Of a stretch of 64,000 nucleotides of DNA, positions 51,900 through 60,779 are shown in pieces. Source of the DNA: Candidatus Methanomassiliicoccus intestinalis Issoire-Mx1 (GTDB lineage Archaea; Thermoplasmatota; Thermoplasmata; Methanomassiliicoccales; Methanomassiliicoccaceae). The DNA is taken from the NCBI RefSeq assembly GCF_000404225.1, contig NC_021353.1, positions 682,001 through 746,000 on the forward strand. Direction: 5' to 3'. Numbering within the stretch: position 1 is the stretch's first letter; each line of letters starts with the position of its first letter. The notes beneath the pieces were generated by a model. It was not told the DNA's origin, searched no databases, and worked only from the letters and a program-made list of their open reading frames with translations. The position numbers and the translations under genes were made by a program.

Positions 51900-51926
51900 G
51901 TGCGCTAAGCGCGCACTCTTATCTTT
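51900..51926 (+). terminator. Hairpin plus T-rich terminator
   Basis: GTGCGC (51900-51905), loop TAAGC, GCGCAC (51911-51916), then TCTTATCTTTTAT. Confidence 0.65.
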
Positions 51927-51938
51927 TATAATTTTTAA

Positions 51939-52520
51939 TTATTTATTTTTAAATGTATTCATTCCTAGACTGAGATAATTGAACACTAGCTTCCTCTCTG
52001 CTTCTCTCAGCATCACACTGAGTGTTGATTTAGAACAATTAAGGTTACTGGCAAGTTCGTCAATACTTATCTTTCTTGGAACAGAATAGTACCCAAGTTT
52101 GTATGCCATCACTAACGCATCTTCTTGTTTTTCAGTAAGTATGGTCTCTTTATTCATCTTGTTTGTAGAGATCATTTTGACTTTGTAGCCTTCATGTTTC
52201 ATGCGTTCTATCATTTTGTCTACATAGGTACTGTTTAAACTGAGCACTCCCCACTCGATTATCTCGTCTGTAAATGGTATGGCAGATGTAAGAAAACATC
52301 CAGATTCTATGAGTATTGTGGCAAGCATGCAGTTATTATTTGATACCATTGCTAAGTACTGTTTAGGGGAAATTTTTAGTATTTCACATTCTCCATATAA
52401 ACTGCTTGTCATTCCTTCTTTTAGTTCATCCGTATGCTTTCCGTCTACATCTGTGATGCGGATCATAGAATAGCCAGCACCTTTGCTGAGTGCAGAACAT
52501 TGTGTAATTTCTACCTTCAA
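51939..52520 (-). CDS. HTH_10 (bacterio-opsin activator-like) transcription regulator
   Basis: 193 aa from a TTG at 52520. The C-terminal 60 residues are an HTH_10 domain: LTEKQEDALVMAYKLGYY ... SIDELASNLNCSKSTLSVML. The N-terminal half is a beta-rich sensor segment with scattered cysteines. It lies between the CoM methyltransferase and the MFS gene and is transcribed divergently from the latter, so it is the natural candidate for binding the shared CGAAC palindromes. No ribosome binding site is obvious. Confidence 0.8.
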   Translation of the reverse strand: MKVEITQCSALSKGAGYSMIRITDVDGKHTDELKEGMTSSLYGECEILKISPKQYLAMVSNNNCMLATILIESGCFLTSAIPFTDEIIEWGVLSLNSTYVDKMIERMKHEGYKVKMISTNKMNKETILTEKQEDALVMAYKLGYYSVPRKISIDELASNLNCSKSTLSVMLREAERKLVFNYLSLGMNTFKNK

Positions 52521-52664
52521 GTTTTCTTCATTTATATCAATTGGCAGAAGGTTGTGACAAGGGTGGCCGTCCGGTATGCACCCGTTTATTTTTCGATCTA
52601 CTAATAACCTAGTGTACTGGATGATCTCACCAATTCCATATCGATTTAGGTGTATTATTATTTT

Positions 52665-52678
52665 GCGAACATGTTCGC
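52665..52678. promoter_or_regulatory. Palindromic operator between HTH_10 and MFS genes
   Basis: GCGAACATGTTCGC is a perfect 14-bp palindrome, matching the core of the operator at 50781-50794 (ACGAACACGTTCGT). It lies about 80 bp upstream of the MFS start and 145 bp upstream of the divergent regulator start. Confidence 0.62.
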
Positions 52679-52755
52679 GATTTTGATTATGCAGCTAGTT
52701 GTTGATATCCCTCCTGCAGCTTGATTCTGACGTCTTTGCCCGATGGAGGAATTAG

Positions 52756-54042
52756 ATGACAGTAAATCCTGAATTAAAAGCAAAAATGATGAAGTACCGG
52801 TGGGCTATATTCATAGTTTTAGCGGTAGCTTACTTTTTCGTGTACTTCCACAGGGTATCAACCACTGCAATGGCTCCAGATATTGAGGAGGCATTCGGTA
52901 TTGGTGCCGCGGCTACAGGTCTTTTGGCATCGGCGTACTTCTATGCGTACACTGCTATGCAGTTGCCAAGCGGTATCTTCACAGATAAGTGGGGGCCAAA
53001 AAGATCAGCAACTGTATTCATTATTATAACGGCAATCGGGTCACTCGTATGCGGTCTTTCGACAAGCTATGAAATGCTGATAGCCGGCAGAGTCATCATT
53101 GGTGTAGGTGTAGCAGTCATTTACATCCCAATCATGAGGGTATTAGCCTTATGGTTTAGAAAAGATGAATTTGCTTCTTTAAGCGGAATTTTGTTGATGG
53201 TAGGTAACGTTGGAGCTATCGCAGCTGCAACACCATTGGTTCTGATGACTGAAGCACTCGGCTGGCAGAATGTATTCATTATCCTGGCAGTTATTACATT
53301 CATAATCGGTCTGATGTGCTGGGTAATTGTTAAAGACCATCCAAAAGACAAAGGATTTCCAAGCATTGAAGAAATTGAATCGGAAGAGACTGGAAAACCA
53401 ATTGAAGAATCCACATCTGAAAAGATTCCGATGGTCCAATCCCTCAAACTTACATTTGGAAGTGGAAGAAAATTCTGGACTCTTGCAATATGGTTCTTCT
53501 TCATGTACGGATCAATAATGGTGTACCAGGGGCTTCAGGCAGGTGCATATTACACGAATGTATATGACTGGGACAAAGGAACTTGGGGTATCCTGCTGAC
53601 GCTTGTCGGTGTGGGTATGATCATAGGATGTCCTTTGGCTGGATTTATCTCTGATAAAATTTTGCACTCTAGAAAGAAAGTATTGGTCCTTGGTACCTTA
53701 GTCTACACCATAATCTGGGCTGTAATCTGGCTGATGTCTGGAAAGCTGGATTCATTAGTCGCTCAGGGTATCATCAACTTCTGTTTCGGATTCTTTGGAG
53801 GATTCTTCGTAGTATCTTATGCTCAAGTAAAAGAACTCTATCCGGTATCGATCGTAGGAGTTTCAACAGCTGCCTTAAACTTATTCCCCTTCCTTGGCGG
53901 AGCAATTCTTCAAAGTATCTCTGGATACATAGTTGCTGATAAAACACCAGAACAATTCCAGACTCTATGGATGATAATGTTCATTTGCATGGTAGTTGCC
54001 ACCATTTGTGCATTCCTCTCCATGGAAAAACAAAAAACTTAA
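52756..54042 (+). CDS. MFS transporter (organic anion/sugar-phosphate type), probably linked to methylotrophy
   Basis: 428 aa with 12 membrane helices; GGAGG lies before the ATG. The segment FVYFHRVSTTAMAPDIEEAF and DKWGPKRSA (motif A) are those of the OPA/ACS branch of MFS carriers. A charged central loop of about 45 residues separates the two halves. The promoter palindrome shared with the CoM methyltransferase suggests it imports a methylated substrate or precursor. The substrate itself is not visible from sequence. Confidence 0.85.
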   Translation: MTVNPELKAKMMKYRWAIFIVLAVAYFFVYFHRVSTTAMAPDIEEAFGIGAAATGLLASAYFYAYTAMQLPSGIFTDKWGPKRSATVFIIITAIGSLVCGLSTSYEMLIAGRVIIGVGVAVIYIPIMRVLALWFRKDEFASLSGILLMVGNVGAIAAATPLVLMTEALGWQNVFIILAVITFIIGLMCWVIVKDHPKDKGFPSIEEIESEETGKPIEESTSEKIPMVQSLKLTFGSGRKFWTLAIWFFFMYGSIMVYQGLQAGAYYTNVYDWDKGTWGILLTLVGVGMIIGCPLAGFISDKILHSRKKVLVLGTLVYTIIWAVIWLMSGKLDSLVAQGIINFCFGFFGGFFVVSYAQVKELYPVSIVGVSTAALNLFPFLGGAILQSISGYIVADKTPEQFQTLWMIMFICMVVATICAFLSMEKQKT

Positions 54043-54080
54043 CCCAGATACAATCTCCTCAAATCCCTTAGCTTAAGAGG

Positions 54081-54109
54081 TGTGGGATTAGTTCCCACAT
54101 CTTATTTTT
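54081..54109 (+). terminator. Hairpin plus T-rich terminator
   Basis: TGTGGGA (54081-54087), loop TTAGT, TCCCACA (54093-54099), then TCTTATTTTTTT. It ends the MFS gene. Confidence 0.75.
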
Positions 54110-54210
54110 TTATAAATCTATCATTTATTCTTTAAGCAAACATTTACTCTAAATCATTTGATCCTCAAGTTTTAGAACTTAATCATTCAAATGAAACTCA
54201 TCATGCATAG

Positions 54211-54564
54211 TTAAGCATACCCTTCTACTTCCTCTTCTGCAGAATCCCTGTATCTGCTGCCCCAGTTTTTCATCGATTCGAGTATCGGTTTGAGGCTATA
54301 TCCAAGGTCGGTAAGCTGGTAATCTACTCTAGGAGGGACTTCTGCATATACTGTGCGAATGATCAAGTGGTCTTCCTCCATCTCTCTTAAATTTGAAGTC
54401 AGGACTTTTTGAGTTATGTTGCCTAGTGATTTCCTCAATTCTCCAAAACGCTTAGCTCCATCCATTAAATCTCTTAAAATAAGGACTTTCCAGCGATTGC
54501 TTATCAGGGAAAGTGTAATCTCTACGGGGCATTGCGGCAGCTCTTTGGGCAGTTCTTTGCTCAT
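54211..54564 (-). CDS. HxlR-family transcription regulator
   Basis: 117 aa from the ATG at 54564, which has a perfect GGAGGA upstream; the 27 residues before it in frame are not needed. Winged-helix core: CPVEITLSLISNRWKVLIL, FGELRKSLGNITQKVLTSNL and PPRVDYQLTDLG, all standard for HxlR/MarR-like regulators. The N-terminal Cys (QCPVE) is the redox-sensitive position in some members. The regulated genes are not evident. Confidence 0.88.
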   Translation of the reverse strand: MSKELPKELPQCPVEITLSLISNRWKVLILRDLMDGAKRFGELRKSLGNITQKVLTSNLREMEEDHLIIRTVYAEVPPRVDYQLTDLGYSLKPILESMKNWGSRYRDSAEEEVEGYA

Positions 54565-54790
54565 GAATCTTCCTCCAATGGTATCTGATGAGGTAGTATG
54601 AGCATTATAACGTGTTTCATCCCTATATATACTTATAATTTCCAACAGTGTACGTTGTGTGTTTGGTCTGGAAATAAATACAAAGAACTTGCATTATCGC
54701 CCCTTCGTCAGATTTGATAAATTCTATCAGTAACTATCTTGCTTAGATTTTTGGGAAAGATCATTAACCAGTATTGTTTATGGAACAGTA

Positions 54791-55453
54791 ATGTCGATGG
54801 TAGCGTTTATTCCTAAAAAATGTGCAGTATGCGGGAATGAAAATGAGGATGTTCAGGAAGTAATAGACGCTGTACCTTTTGGTCCTATGGATCTTGATAC
54901 CAGACCTGCAGAGAATCTAAGATCTGCATTGCCTTACTTAATTCAGCAATGTTCTTTCTGTGGGTACTGCAACAGTGACATTTCCGAGGCAGTTATAGAT
55001 GATAAGAGTCTTTTGGAAACAGAAGAATATAAAAGCATAATTAATGACAATGATTTGCCAGAAGCAGCAAGGAAATACCTGGCTTCAGCTCATCTTCTGC
55101 ACAAGATGGGAAATCTTCACAGATCAGCAATTGAGTCTCTGCATGCAGCATGGGTATTTGACGATCTAGGGGATGTGAATAGTTCCATGGGTGCTAGATT
55201 GGGTGCAGTAATTTCAATACGAGCACAACTGCAGGAATGTTATGATGAAAATCTAGCTGTGATCTTATTAGATATCTTAAGAAGAGCTGAACAGTTTGAC
55301 CTCTGTGCAATGATCGCTCAGTCTATAATTGATATGGGCATTACAGATGATTTTGTAAAGTCTATCGTTGAGTACCAGGTATATCTTGCACAGAACAGGG
55401 ACAGCAGCTGCAAAACTGTAGCAGATGTGGACACTTGGGCAGCTTCTAAGTGA
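54791..55453 (+). CDS. Zinc-finger protein of unknown function (DUF2225-like)
   Basis: 220 aa. An N-terminal knuckle CAVCGNEN and a second CSFCGYCN at about residue 55 should bind zinc. The remainder is helical with repeated HLLHKMGNLHRSAIESLHAAW-like amphipathic helices (quoted in part), as in TPR-like folds. The arrangement resembles DUF2225 proteins of bacteria and methanogens. It stands alone. No function is proposed. Confidence 0.68.
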   Translation: MSMVAFIPKKCAVCGNENEDVQEVIDAVPFGPMDLDTRPAENLRSALPYLIQQCSFCGYCNSDISEAVIDDKSLLETEEYKSIINDNDLPEAARKYLASAHLLHKMGNLHRSAIESLHAAWVFDDLGDVNSSMGARLGAVISIRAQLQECYDENLAVILLDILRRAEQFDLCAMIAQSIIDMGITDDFVKSIVEYQVYLAQNRDSSCKTVADVDTWAASK

Positions 55454-55621
55454 GTGAAAAACCAATAACTAGAATCTAGTTGTGCTGGATGTCTTATGAG
55501 GTGCAATCCAACTGCGCTATATACTATCTAAACGTTTTATAACCCACATATACACCTTGACATAGGGCGCCAACAAGAATAATCTTTAATACATCTACTC
55601 TCTTACGAATGGTATACTTGA

Positions 55622-56397
55622 ATGGATAATCAAAACATACGAGGCGAGTCTTAACGAAAAAAATATTATTTCCTTGCGAATTAGCGCTAATTGTAGGACT
55701 TGTCTGTGCTTCAATAGCTGTCTGTCTTCTTTTAAAAAGCGGGCTTGGAGTTTCAGTCATTTCTTCCGTTGCGCTTTCTTTATACTATTCTGCACCAGCA
55801 CTATCTTTTGGTACCTGGAATATAATCTTTCAGATAGGAGTGCTTTTGCTTCTAATAATCATATTGAAAAAGGTTAAACTAAGTTACATCGTATCTTTAG
55901 GAGTAGGTGTAGTCTTTGGAATTCTCCTTGATGTGGTGAAGCCGATAATCTTCTCTCTGCCAGATGACACCTGGCTTGTGCCAGTCTATGTGATAGCATC
56001 AATGCTCATCATATCATTTGGAATCACGTGTTTCATGAAATGCCAGATGCCGCTTATGCCATGTGATATCTTTGTGAGAAATATCGTTCTGGAACGTCAT
56101 CTTCCGCTGGGTCGGATAAAAACAATATTTGACGTCTCCTGTCTGACATTTGCCATTGCAGTTTCTCTAATCTTTGCAGGTGCGATCAGAGATATTGGTA
56201 TTGGAACGGTTATAAGTGCAGTTTTCACTGGAACACTGGTAGCGCTCATATCTAAGGCTGTATCCAAAGTCTTTGACTTCAGACCTGTTACTGGAATTGC
56301 AAAGCGCAGTTTGAATGGTTCGTTAGATGCTACAACAGATCCTCATGTGAATCCGGAGCAGATTGCAACCGTTCTAAATGTTAAAAATAATGAATAA
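55622..56397 (+). pseudogene. YczE/YitT-like membrane protein with a frameshift near its start
   Basis: The open frame with a usual start codon begins only at 55840 (185 aa), but the same frame is open and clearly coding from about 55630 (RRVLTKKILFPCELALIVGL). The only good start, ATG 55622, is out of frame by one. Adding one A to the four-A run at 55632-55635 gives MDNQKHTRRVLTKK and restores a protein of about 258 aa with five membrane helices. The C-terminal part (CDIFVRNIVLERHLPLG, then IGTVISAVFTGTLVAL) matches YczE/DUF6198. It is either a recent frameshift or a sequence error; the rest of the gene shows no decay. Confidence 0.65.
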
Positions 56398-56406
56398 AGA
56401 GATGCA

Positions 56407-56447
56407 CACTCCAGATTACTGGAGTGCAGCAGTCTTATTCTTTTTTA
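56407..56447. terminator. Hairpin terminator between convergent genes
   Basis: CACTCCAG (56407-56414), loop ATTA, CTGGAGTG (56419-56426), then a pyrimidine-rich stretch with six T. Confidence 0.7.
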
Positions 56448-56881
56448 GGTGGGTGATTTCTTATAACGAGCACAGGACATTCTGCAAATCTCACTACTTT
56501 TTCAGCAACGCTTCCTAAGAGGAGCTTTGAAACGCCGGTTCTGCCGATAGTACCCATTACAATCAAGTCATAATTCTTTGAAGCTTCGACAATATCATTG
56601 GCTGGGGAGCCCATTTTTGAGACTAATTTTACAGTTAAACCCATTTCCTTACCTTTTTCTAAGACGTACTGCAAAGCCTCATCACTGCTTTTCTGCATGT
56701 ATGCATTTATGTCTGGAAGCCCATAGCCCTGAGAGCTGCTGGTTATACTTCCTAAATCCATGATATTCATAGCTGTAACTTCTGCTCCGAAAGCTTTAGC
56801 CAGCTCTAATCCATGCTCTACTGCCTTCTTGGTGTAGTCGCTTCCATCTGTCGCTATCAAAATCTTTTTGTAGAGACTCAT
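56435..56881 (-). CDS. Universal stress protein (UspA family)
   Basis: 148 aa. KILIATDGSDYTKKAVEHGL at the N-terminus and GTIGRTGVSKLLLGSVAEKV near the C-terminus (the ATP-binding G-2x-G-9x-G(S/T) motif) are typical of the ATP-binding class. Role: general stress response. Stands alone, convergent to the YczE-like gene. Confidence 0.93.
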   Translation of the reverse strand: MSLYKKILIATDGSDYTKKAVEHGLELAKAFGAEVTAMNIMDLGSITSSSQGYGLPDINAYMQKSSDEALQYVLEKGKEMGLTVKLVSKMGSPANDIVEASKNYDLIVMGTIGRTGVSKLLLGSVAEKVVRFAECPVLVIRNHPPKKE

Positions 56882-56964
56882 GACCTAATAATTCAACCGT
56901 AGCATATTTATCTAAAACGTAAGAATCCTACAAAGAGGGAAAGCATTAATGTATATTCTATGGA

Positions 56965-58374
56965 ATGCGTATAACGATAAATATGTCGGAAAAAACGCCT
57001 GGGCAGCTTCTAACAGAAAAACTGCTGATGAAACCGGAAAATATCGGGCAGAGATCGGCAGAAGAAATCGAGAAGGCGAACAAATTCTGCGAGGGCTATA
57101 AAGAATTCCTGCGCAATAAAACTGAAAGAGAAGTTGTAGATTATACTATAGAACTTCTCAAGCAGAATGGATATACTGAGTTTAAGCGTGGAGTAAAATA
57201 TTCTCCAGGAGACAAAGTATACAAAACAAACCGCGGAAAAGCGCTGATCATGGTTACTATAGGAAAAAAAGATATTTCCGAAGGTCTGAGAATCGGCGTC
57301 AGCCATATTGACAGTCCGAGACTTGATTTTAAACCAAACCCTCTTTTTGAGGATACTGAAATGGCATACTTCAAGACTCACTACTATGGCGGGATTAAGA
57401 AGTATCAGTGGTTTGCAATACCATTATCAATACGCGGTACAGTAATTCTCAAAGATGGCACTGCAGTAAAAGTCCGCATAGGTGATGAACCTGAAGATCC
57501 CATTTTCTGTGTTACTGATCTTCTCCCGCACCTTGACAAAGCCCAGGTAAAAAAACCTGTAGCCGAAGCATTCTCTGGAGAAGCTCTAAATCTTCTGATC
57601 GGCTGCCAGCCTTTTCAGGATGAAGAAGTTTCCGAGAAAGTTAAACTGAATATTGCCAATATTCTCTTTGAGAAATATGGCATAACTGAGAGTGATTTTA
57701 ATTCTGCAGAGCTGTGTGCAGTGCCTGCTTTTGAACCCAAGGACTTAGGTTTCGACAGAGCAATGATCGGAGCCTATGGACATGATGACCGTGTCTGTTC
57801 ATACACTGCGCTGATGGCAGAAATAGATACAAAAGCTCCTGAACACACAACTGTAACAGTCTTTGCAGACAAAGAGGAAACAGGCTCTGATGGAAATACT
57901 GGTATGAACTCATATTTCCTCAAAGATTTCTTAGAAGATCTAGTCTCATCATATGGAGCAGAAGTACGCCACATTCTTGAGAAGTCGAAGTGCCTGTCTT
58001 GTGATGTAAGTGCTGCGGTAGATCCTGCATTTGCCGAGGTTTTTGAACGCCGCAATGCTTCATATATCAATCACGGAGCTGTAGTTGAAAAATATGGCGG
58101 GGGCGGCGGAAAATACAATACAAATGATGCCTCAGCAGAGATGATGGGATTCATCAGAACTCTTCTGAATAATGCTGGAATCGCATGGCAGACTGGAGAA
58201 CTGGGAAGAATTGACATTGGTGGAGGCGGAACAGTTGCCAAGTACGTATCAACACATAATGTAGATACTGTGGACTTGGGAGTTCCTGTTCTGTCAATGC
58301 ATGCTCCTTTTGAAGTAGTGTCTAAACTTGATGTTTACATGACCTACTTAGCTGTAGCAGAATTCTATAAGTGA
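56965..58374 (+). CDS. M18-family aminopeptidase
   Basis: 469 aa. The zinc peptidase residues are visible in GVSHIDSPRLD (His, Asp), AYGHDDRVCSY (Asp), DKEETGS (the catalytic Glu pair) and late in HAPFEV (His). It should release N-terminal, preferably acidic, residues from peptides in the cytoplasm. ATG 56965 gives MRITINMSEK; the second Met (56983) is an alternative start. A monocistronic gene. Confidence 0.93.
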   Translation: MRITINMSEKTPGQLLTEKLLMKPENIGQRSAEEIEKANKFCEGYKEFLRNKTEREVVDYTIELLKQNGYTEFKRGVKYSPGDKVYKTNRGKALIMVTIGKKDISEGLRIGVSHIDSPRLDFKPNPLFEDTEMAYFKTHYYGGIKKYQWFAIPLSIRGTVILKDGTAVKVRIGDEPEDPIFCVTDLLPHLDKAQVKKPVAEAFSGEALNLLIGCQPFQDEEVSEKVKLNIANILFEKYGITESDFNSAELCAVPAFEPKDLGFDRAMIGAYGHDDRVCSYTALMAEIDTKAPEHTTVTVFADKEETGSDGNTGMNSYFLKDFLEDLVSSYGAEVRHILEKSKCLSCDVSAAVDPAFAEVFERRNASYINHGAVVEKYGGGGGKYNTNDASAEMMGFIRTLLNNAGIAWQTGELGRIDIGGGGTVAKYVSTHNVDTVDLGVPVLSMHAPFEVVSKLDVYMTYLAVAEFYK

Positions 58375-58382
58375 GATTCGTC

Positions 58383-59084
58383 TCACATCTTTTTCTTTTT
58401 ACTTAAAATAATATCTAAATCTGGATATGCAGTTCTAATAAAAGTATTGTATGCTTGAAATGTCCCAGCATCCATACCCAATAGTTTTTCTGTCATATAT
58501 TGCACCACTTCTAATGTGCGTTCAATGACCTCAATCCGTGGGTCATTTCTCATATTATACATTGCAGATTGGATCATCATGTTAAGCATGTGTGAAGTTT
58601 CAAAAGGATATTTTGTATCAAATGTTCCTTCTTCTATTCCTTGTTTGATGATTTCTTCGAAAGCTGGTACCAGTATCTCATGTGCCAATCTCTCTAACTC
58701 AAGGTGTAAACTTTTATTTCTTGAAACTGAAAAATATTTAATTACTATTTCTGATCTTAAACAAACATCTTTTTGTGATTTTAGCAATCCTATGAACCTG
58801 TCAGTCGCTGATAAATTTTTCATCTCCAGAACTGCCACAACGGAAGATTCAATTTCGTTCAGCATTCTTTGAGTTAAAATATCGATCAAATCTTCTTTTG
58901 AACTAAAATAATAATAAAATAATCCCTTGGCAACACCGACTCTTTTTATTATGTCGTCTACAGATGTATTTTCGAAACCTTTCTCATTAAATAACTCTTC
59001 AGCCGCATTTATTAATTCGGCCTTTCTTTCAGCAGACATACATTCTTTTTTAGTCGTTTGATCACCAAGGTTTTGTAAATTCAC
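58383..59084 (-). CDS. TetR-family transcription repressor
   Basis: 233 aa. The N-terminal HTH is typical: AAEELFNEKGFENTSVDDI, IIKRVGVAKGLFYYYFSSKE. The C-terminal ligand domain is helical and ends in KKKKM. It starts 24 nt after the unknown gene at 59108 and is probably co-transcribed with it. A TetR-type palindrome lies before that operon and a near copy lies before the drug exporter at 63106. The likely role is repression of both, released by a toxic ligand. Confidence 0.9.
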   Translation of the reverse strand: MNLQNLGDQTTKKECMSAERKAELINAAEELFNEKGFENTSVDDIIKRVGVAKGLFYYYFSSKEDLIDILTQRMLNEIESSVVAVLEMKNLSATDRFIGLLKSQKDVCLRSEIVIKYFSVSRNKSLHLELERLAHEILVPAFEEIIKQGIEEGTFDTKYPFETSHMLNMMIQSAMYNMRNDPRIEVIERTLEVVQYMTEKLLGMDAGTFQAYNTFIRTAYPDLDIILSKKKKM

Positions 59085-59107
59085 TATCTATCTTTCTTAT
59101 TAATGGG

Positions 59108-59476
59108 TTATGCTGATTGTCGTACCCAGACATTATCTGGGAGTCCTTCATATACTCCATATTCCGAATCTGCCTTCTCTACTGGAGCGCCTATGATTTT
59201 TAGGATTTTATCTTTATCAAGCGTCCAGTAAAACACTCTCCAGGGCCTCCCTGTGAATAGTGTTTCTTCTTCATACCTGGAGGAAATTATCTGAAATTCT
59301 TCGAGGAAATAGAACATTCCCCTATCCTCAGGCGTTAGGGCGTTGTCGATCATTTCACTGTTGTATCCAAAGTAGTTTAATACTCTTTCTGCTAGCTGCC
59401 CAGAGGTTTCTGCATCGATCTTTGATTTTCTCTCAATCGCAATGCGCAGCTCCTCATAAGTAACTGGCTCATACAT
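59108..59476 (-). CDS. Small archaeal protein, DUF6015-like
   Basis: 122 aa from the ATG at 59476, behind AGGTGA; a GTG at 59485 is part of that ribosome binding site. An all-alpha N-terminus (VTYEELRIAIERK) is followed by LTPEDRGMFYFLEEFQIIS and a beta part with RPWRVFYWTLDK, which I associate with the archaeal DUF6015 family. The shape is of a degenerate winged helix. First gene of the operon with the TetR repressor. Confidence 0.68.
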   Translation of the reverse strand: MYEPVTYEELRIAIERKSKIDAETSGQLAERVLNYFGYNSEMIDNALTPEDRGMFYFLEEFQIISSRYEEETLFTGRPWRVFYWTLDKDKILKIIGAPVEKADSEYGVYEGLPDNVWVRQSA

Positions 59477-59515
59477 ATTTTTCACCTATGTGTAACAATC
59501 CTTCAACTGCTAAAT

Positions 59516-59534
59516 TGACTGACTGTCAGTCAGT
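59516..59534. promoter_or_regulatory. TetR-type operator, copy 1
   Basis: ACTGACTG-T-CAGTCAGT (59518-59534) is a perfect inverted repeat, shared in register with TGACTGAC-T-GTCAGTCA. It lies about 40 bp before the start of the operon containing the TetR gene, so the repressor is probably autoregulated. It also lies upstream of the divergent dehydratase gene. Confidence 0.7.
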
Positions 59535-59621
59535 AAACATCATTTACCTATATAAAACTAATCAGTGGTGTGTATTCACCTGGCACAAACTATTTCATGC
59601 AAATATACATACAAGATAAAG

Positions 59622-60779
59622 ATGTTTTTAACCAGAGACGAAGAACAGATCCTTGCAGGTGAGTTTGGAGAGGGTAAAAAGAAAGCAATGGAGCTGCTGG
59701 TGGCTCTGGGTGACATATACAAAGCGGAGAAGCTCATTCCTATAACCTCAGCCCATCTTTCAGGAGTATCATACAAAACAATCGGCGAAGGAGGAATTTC
59801 TTTTCTGGAGGAGATGTCTAAAGATTCTAAAGTGTGTGTACCGACAACACTGAATCCTCCGGGGATGGATCGTGAAAAATGGAAAGGAATGGGTATTTCG
59901 GAACATTTTGCTGACAGGCAGCACAAAATCATATCCTGCTATGAAAAGCTGGGAGTAACTTCTAATTGCTCCTGCACTCCATATCTGGATATAAACATCC
60001 CTAAAATCGGTGAGCATGTTTCATGGGCCGAGTCAAGTGCTCTTTCTTACGTTAATTCTGTAATCGGTGCTAAAACAAACAGGGAAGGGGGCCCCGGTGC
60101 ACTTGCTGCTGCTATCCTGGGAAAAACACCAGAGTATGGTTTGCATCTAAGCGAGAACCGCAATCCTTCAATCTTGATCGATGTGAAAGCTTCGGATATC
60201 AATTATTCTGTTTTAGGGCAGGCTGTAGGGCAGCTAGGTGGAGGCAGAATTCCTTATTTTAAAGGAATTAAACCTACTAATGATCAGCTGAAGACCCTGG
60301 CGGCAGCCATGGCAGCTGCAGGCTCTGTAGCATTATTCTATGTAGATGGCGTAACGCCAGTTCCTGCTGACATATCTGAAACTGAAAAGATTTCAATTGA
60401 TGATAAGGATCTGCAGACTGTACGAGATAAAATGAGCTCCGGCGATGATCCAGAATTGATAGCTCTAGGCTGTCCGCATTTATCTTGTGAAGAGATTCAC
60501 TCTTTGGCATCTAAGCTGAAAGGAAAAAGTAAAAAGGGAGACACTGAAGTATGGTTCTGCACATCCAGATGTACTGCCGCTAAGTGTAAAAAAGATCTCG
60601 ATGTTCTTTCTAAATTTGGTAATGTTATATGTGACACATGCATGATTGTAACTCCCATTGAAGAACGGTTTAAATGCACTGCCGTGGACTCTGGAAAGGC
60701 TTGTAACTATCTTCCCACACTGTGTTCTCAGAAAGTAGTTTTCCGTGACACTGATGATCTATTGGAGATGATACAATGA
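59622..60779 (+). CDS. Aconitase-X large subunit: phosphomevalonate dehydratase, catalytic part
   Basis: 385 aa from the ATG at 59622 (MFLTRDEEQILAG); an in-frame start at 59565 would add an unlikely 19-residue extension. Family segments: TSAHLSGVSYKTIGEGG, TLNPPGMD, SNCSCTPYL, GPGALAAAI, and cysteine-rich LGCPHLSCEE and DTCMIV, which hold the Fe-S cluster ligands. In archaea this protein with its small subunit dehydrates (R)-5-phosphomevalonate to trans-anhydromevalonate phosphate in the modified mevalonate pathway for isoprenoid lipids. The small subunit gene overlaps by 4 nt. Confidence 0.9.
   Translation: MFLTRDEEQILAGEFGEGKKKAMELLVALGDIYKAEKLIPITSAHLSGVSYKTIGEGGISFLEEMSKDSKVCVPTTLNPPGMDREKWKGMGISEHFADRQHKIISCYEKLGVTSNCSCTPYLDINIPKIGEHVSWAESSALSYVNSVIGAKTNREGGPGALAAAILGKTPEYGLHLSENRNPSILIDVKASDINYSVLGQAVGQLGGGRIPYFKGIKPTNDQLKTLAAAMAAAGSVALFYVDGVTPVPADISETEKISIDDKDLQTVRDKMSSGDDPELIALGCPHLSCEEIHSLASKLKGKSKKGDTEVWFCTSRCTAAKCKKDLDVLSKFGNVICDTCMIVTPIEERFKCTAVDSGKACNYLPTLCSQKVVFRDTDDLLEMIQ

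Noticed and set aside
55840..56397. A 185-aa YczE-like protein starting at the GTG at 55840
   Set aside because: The start falls inside the second membrane helix and the coding pattern continues upstream to about 55630, so this cannot be the native start.
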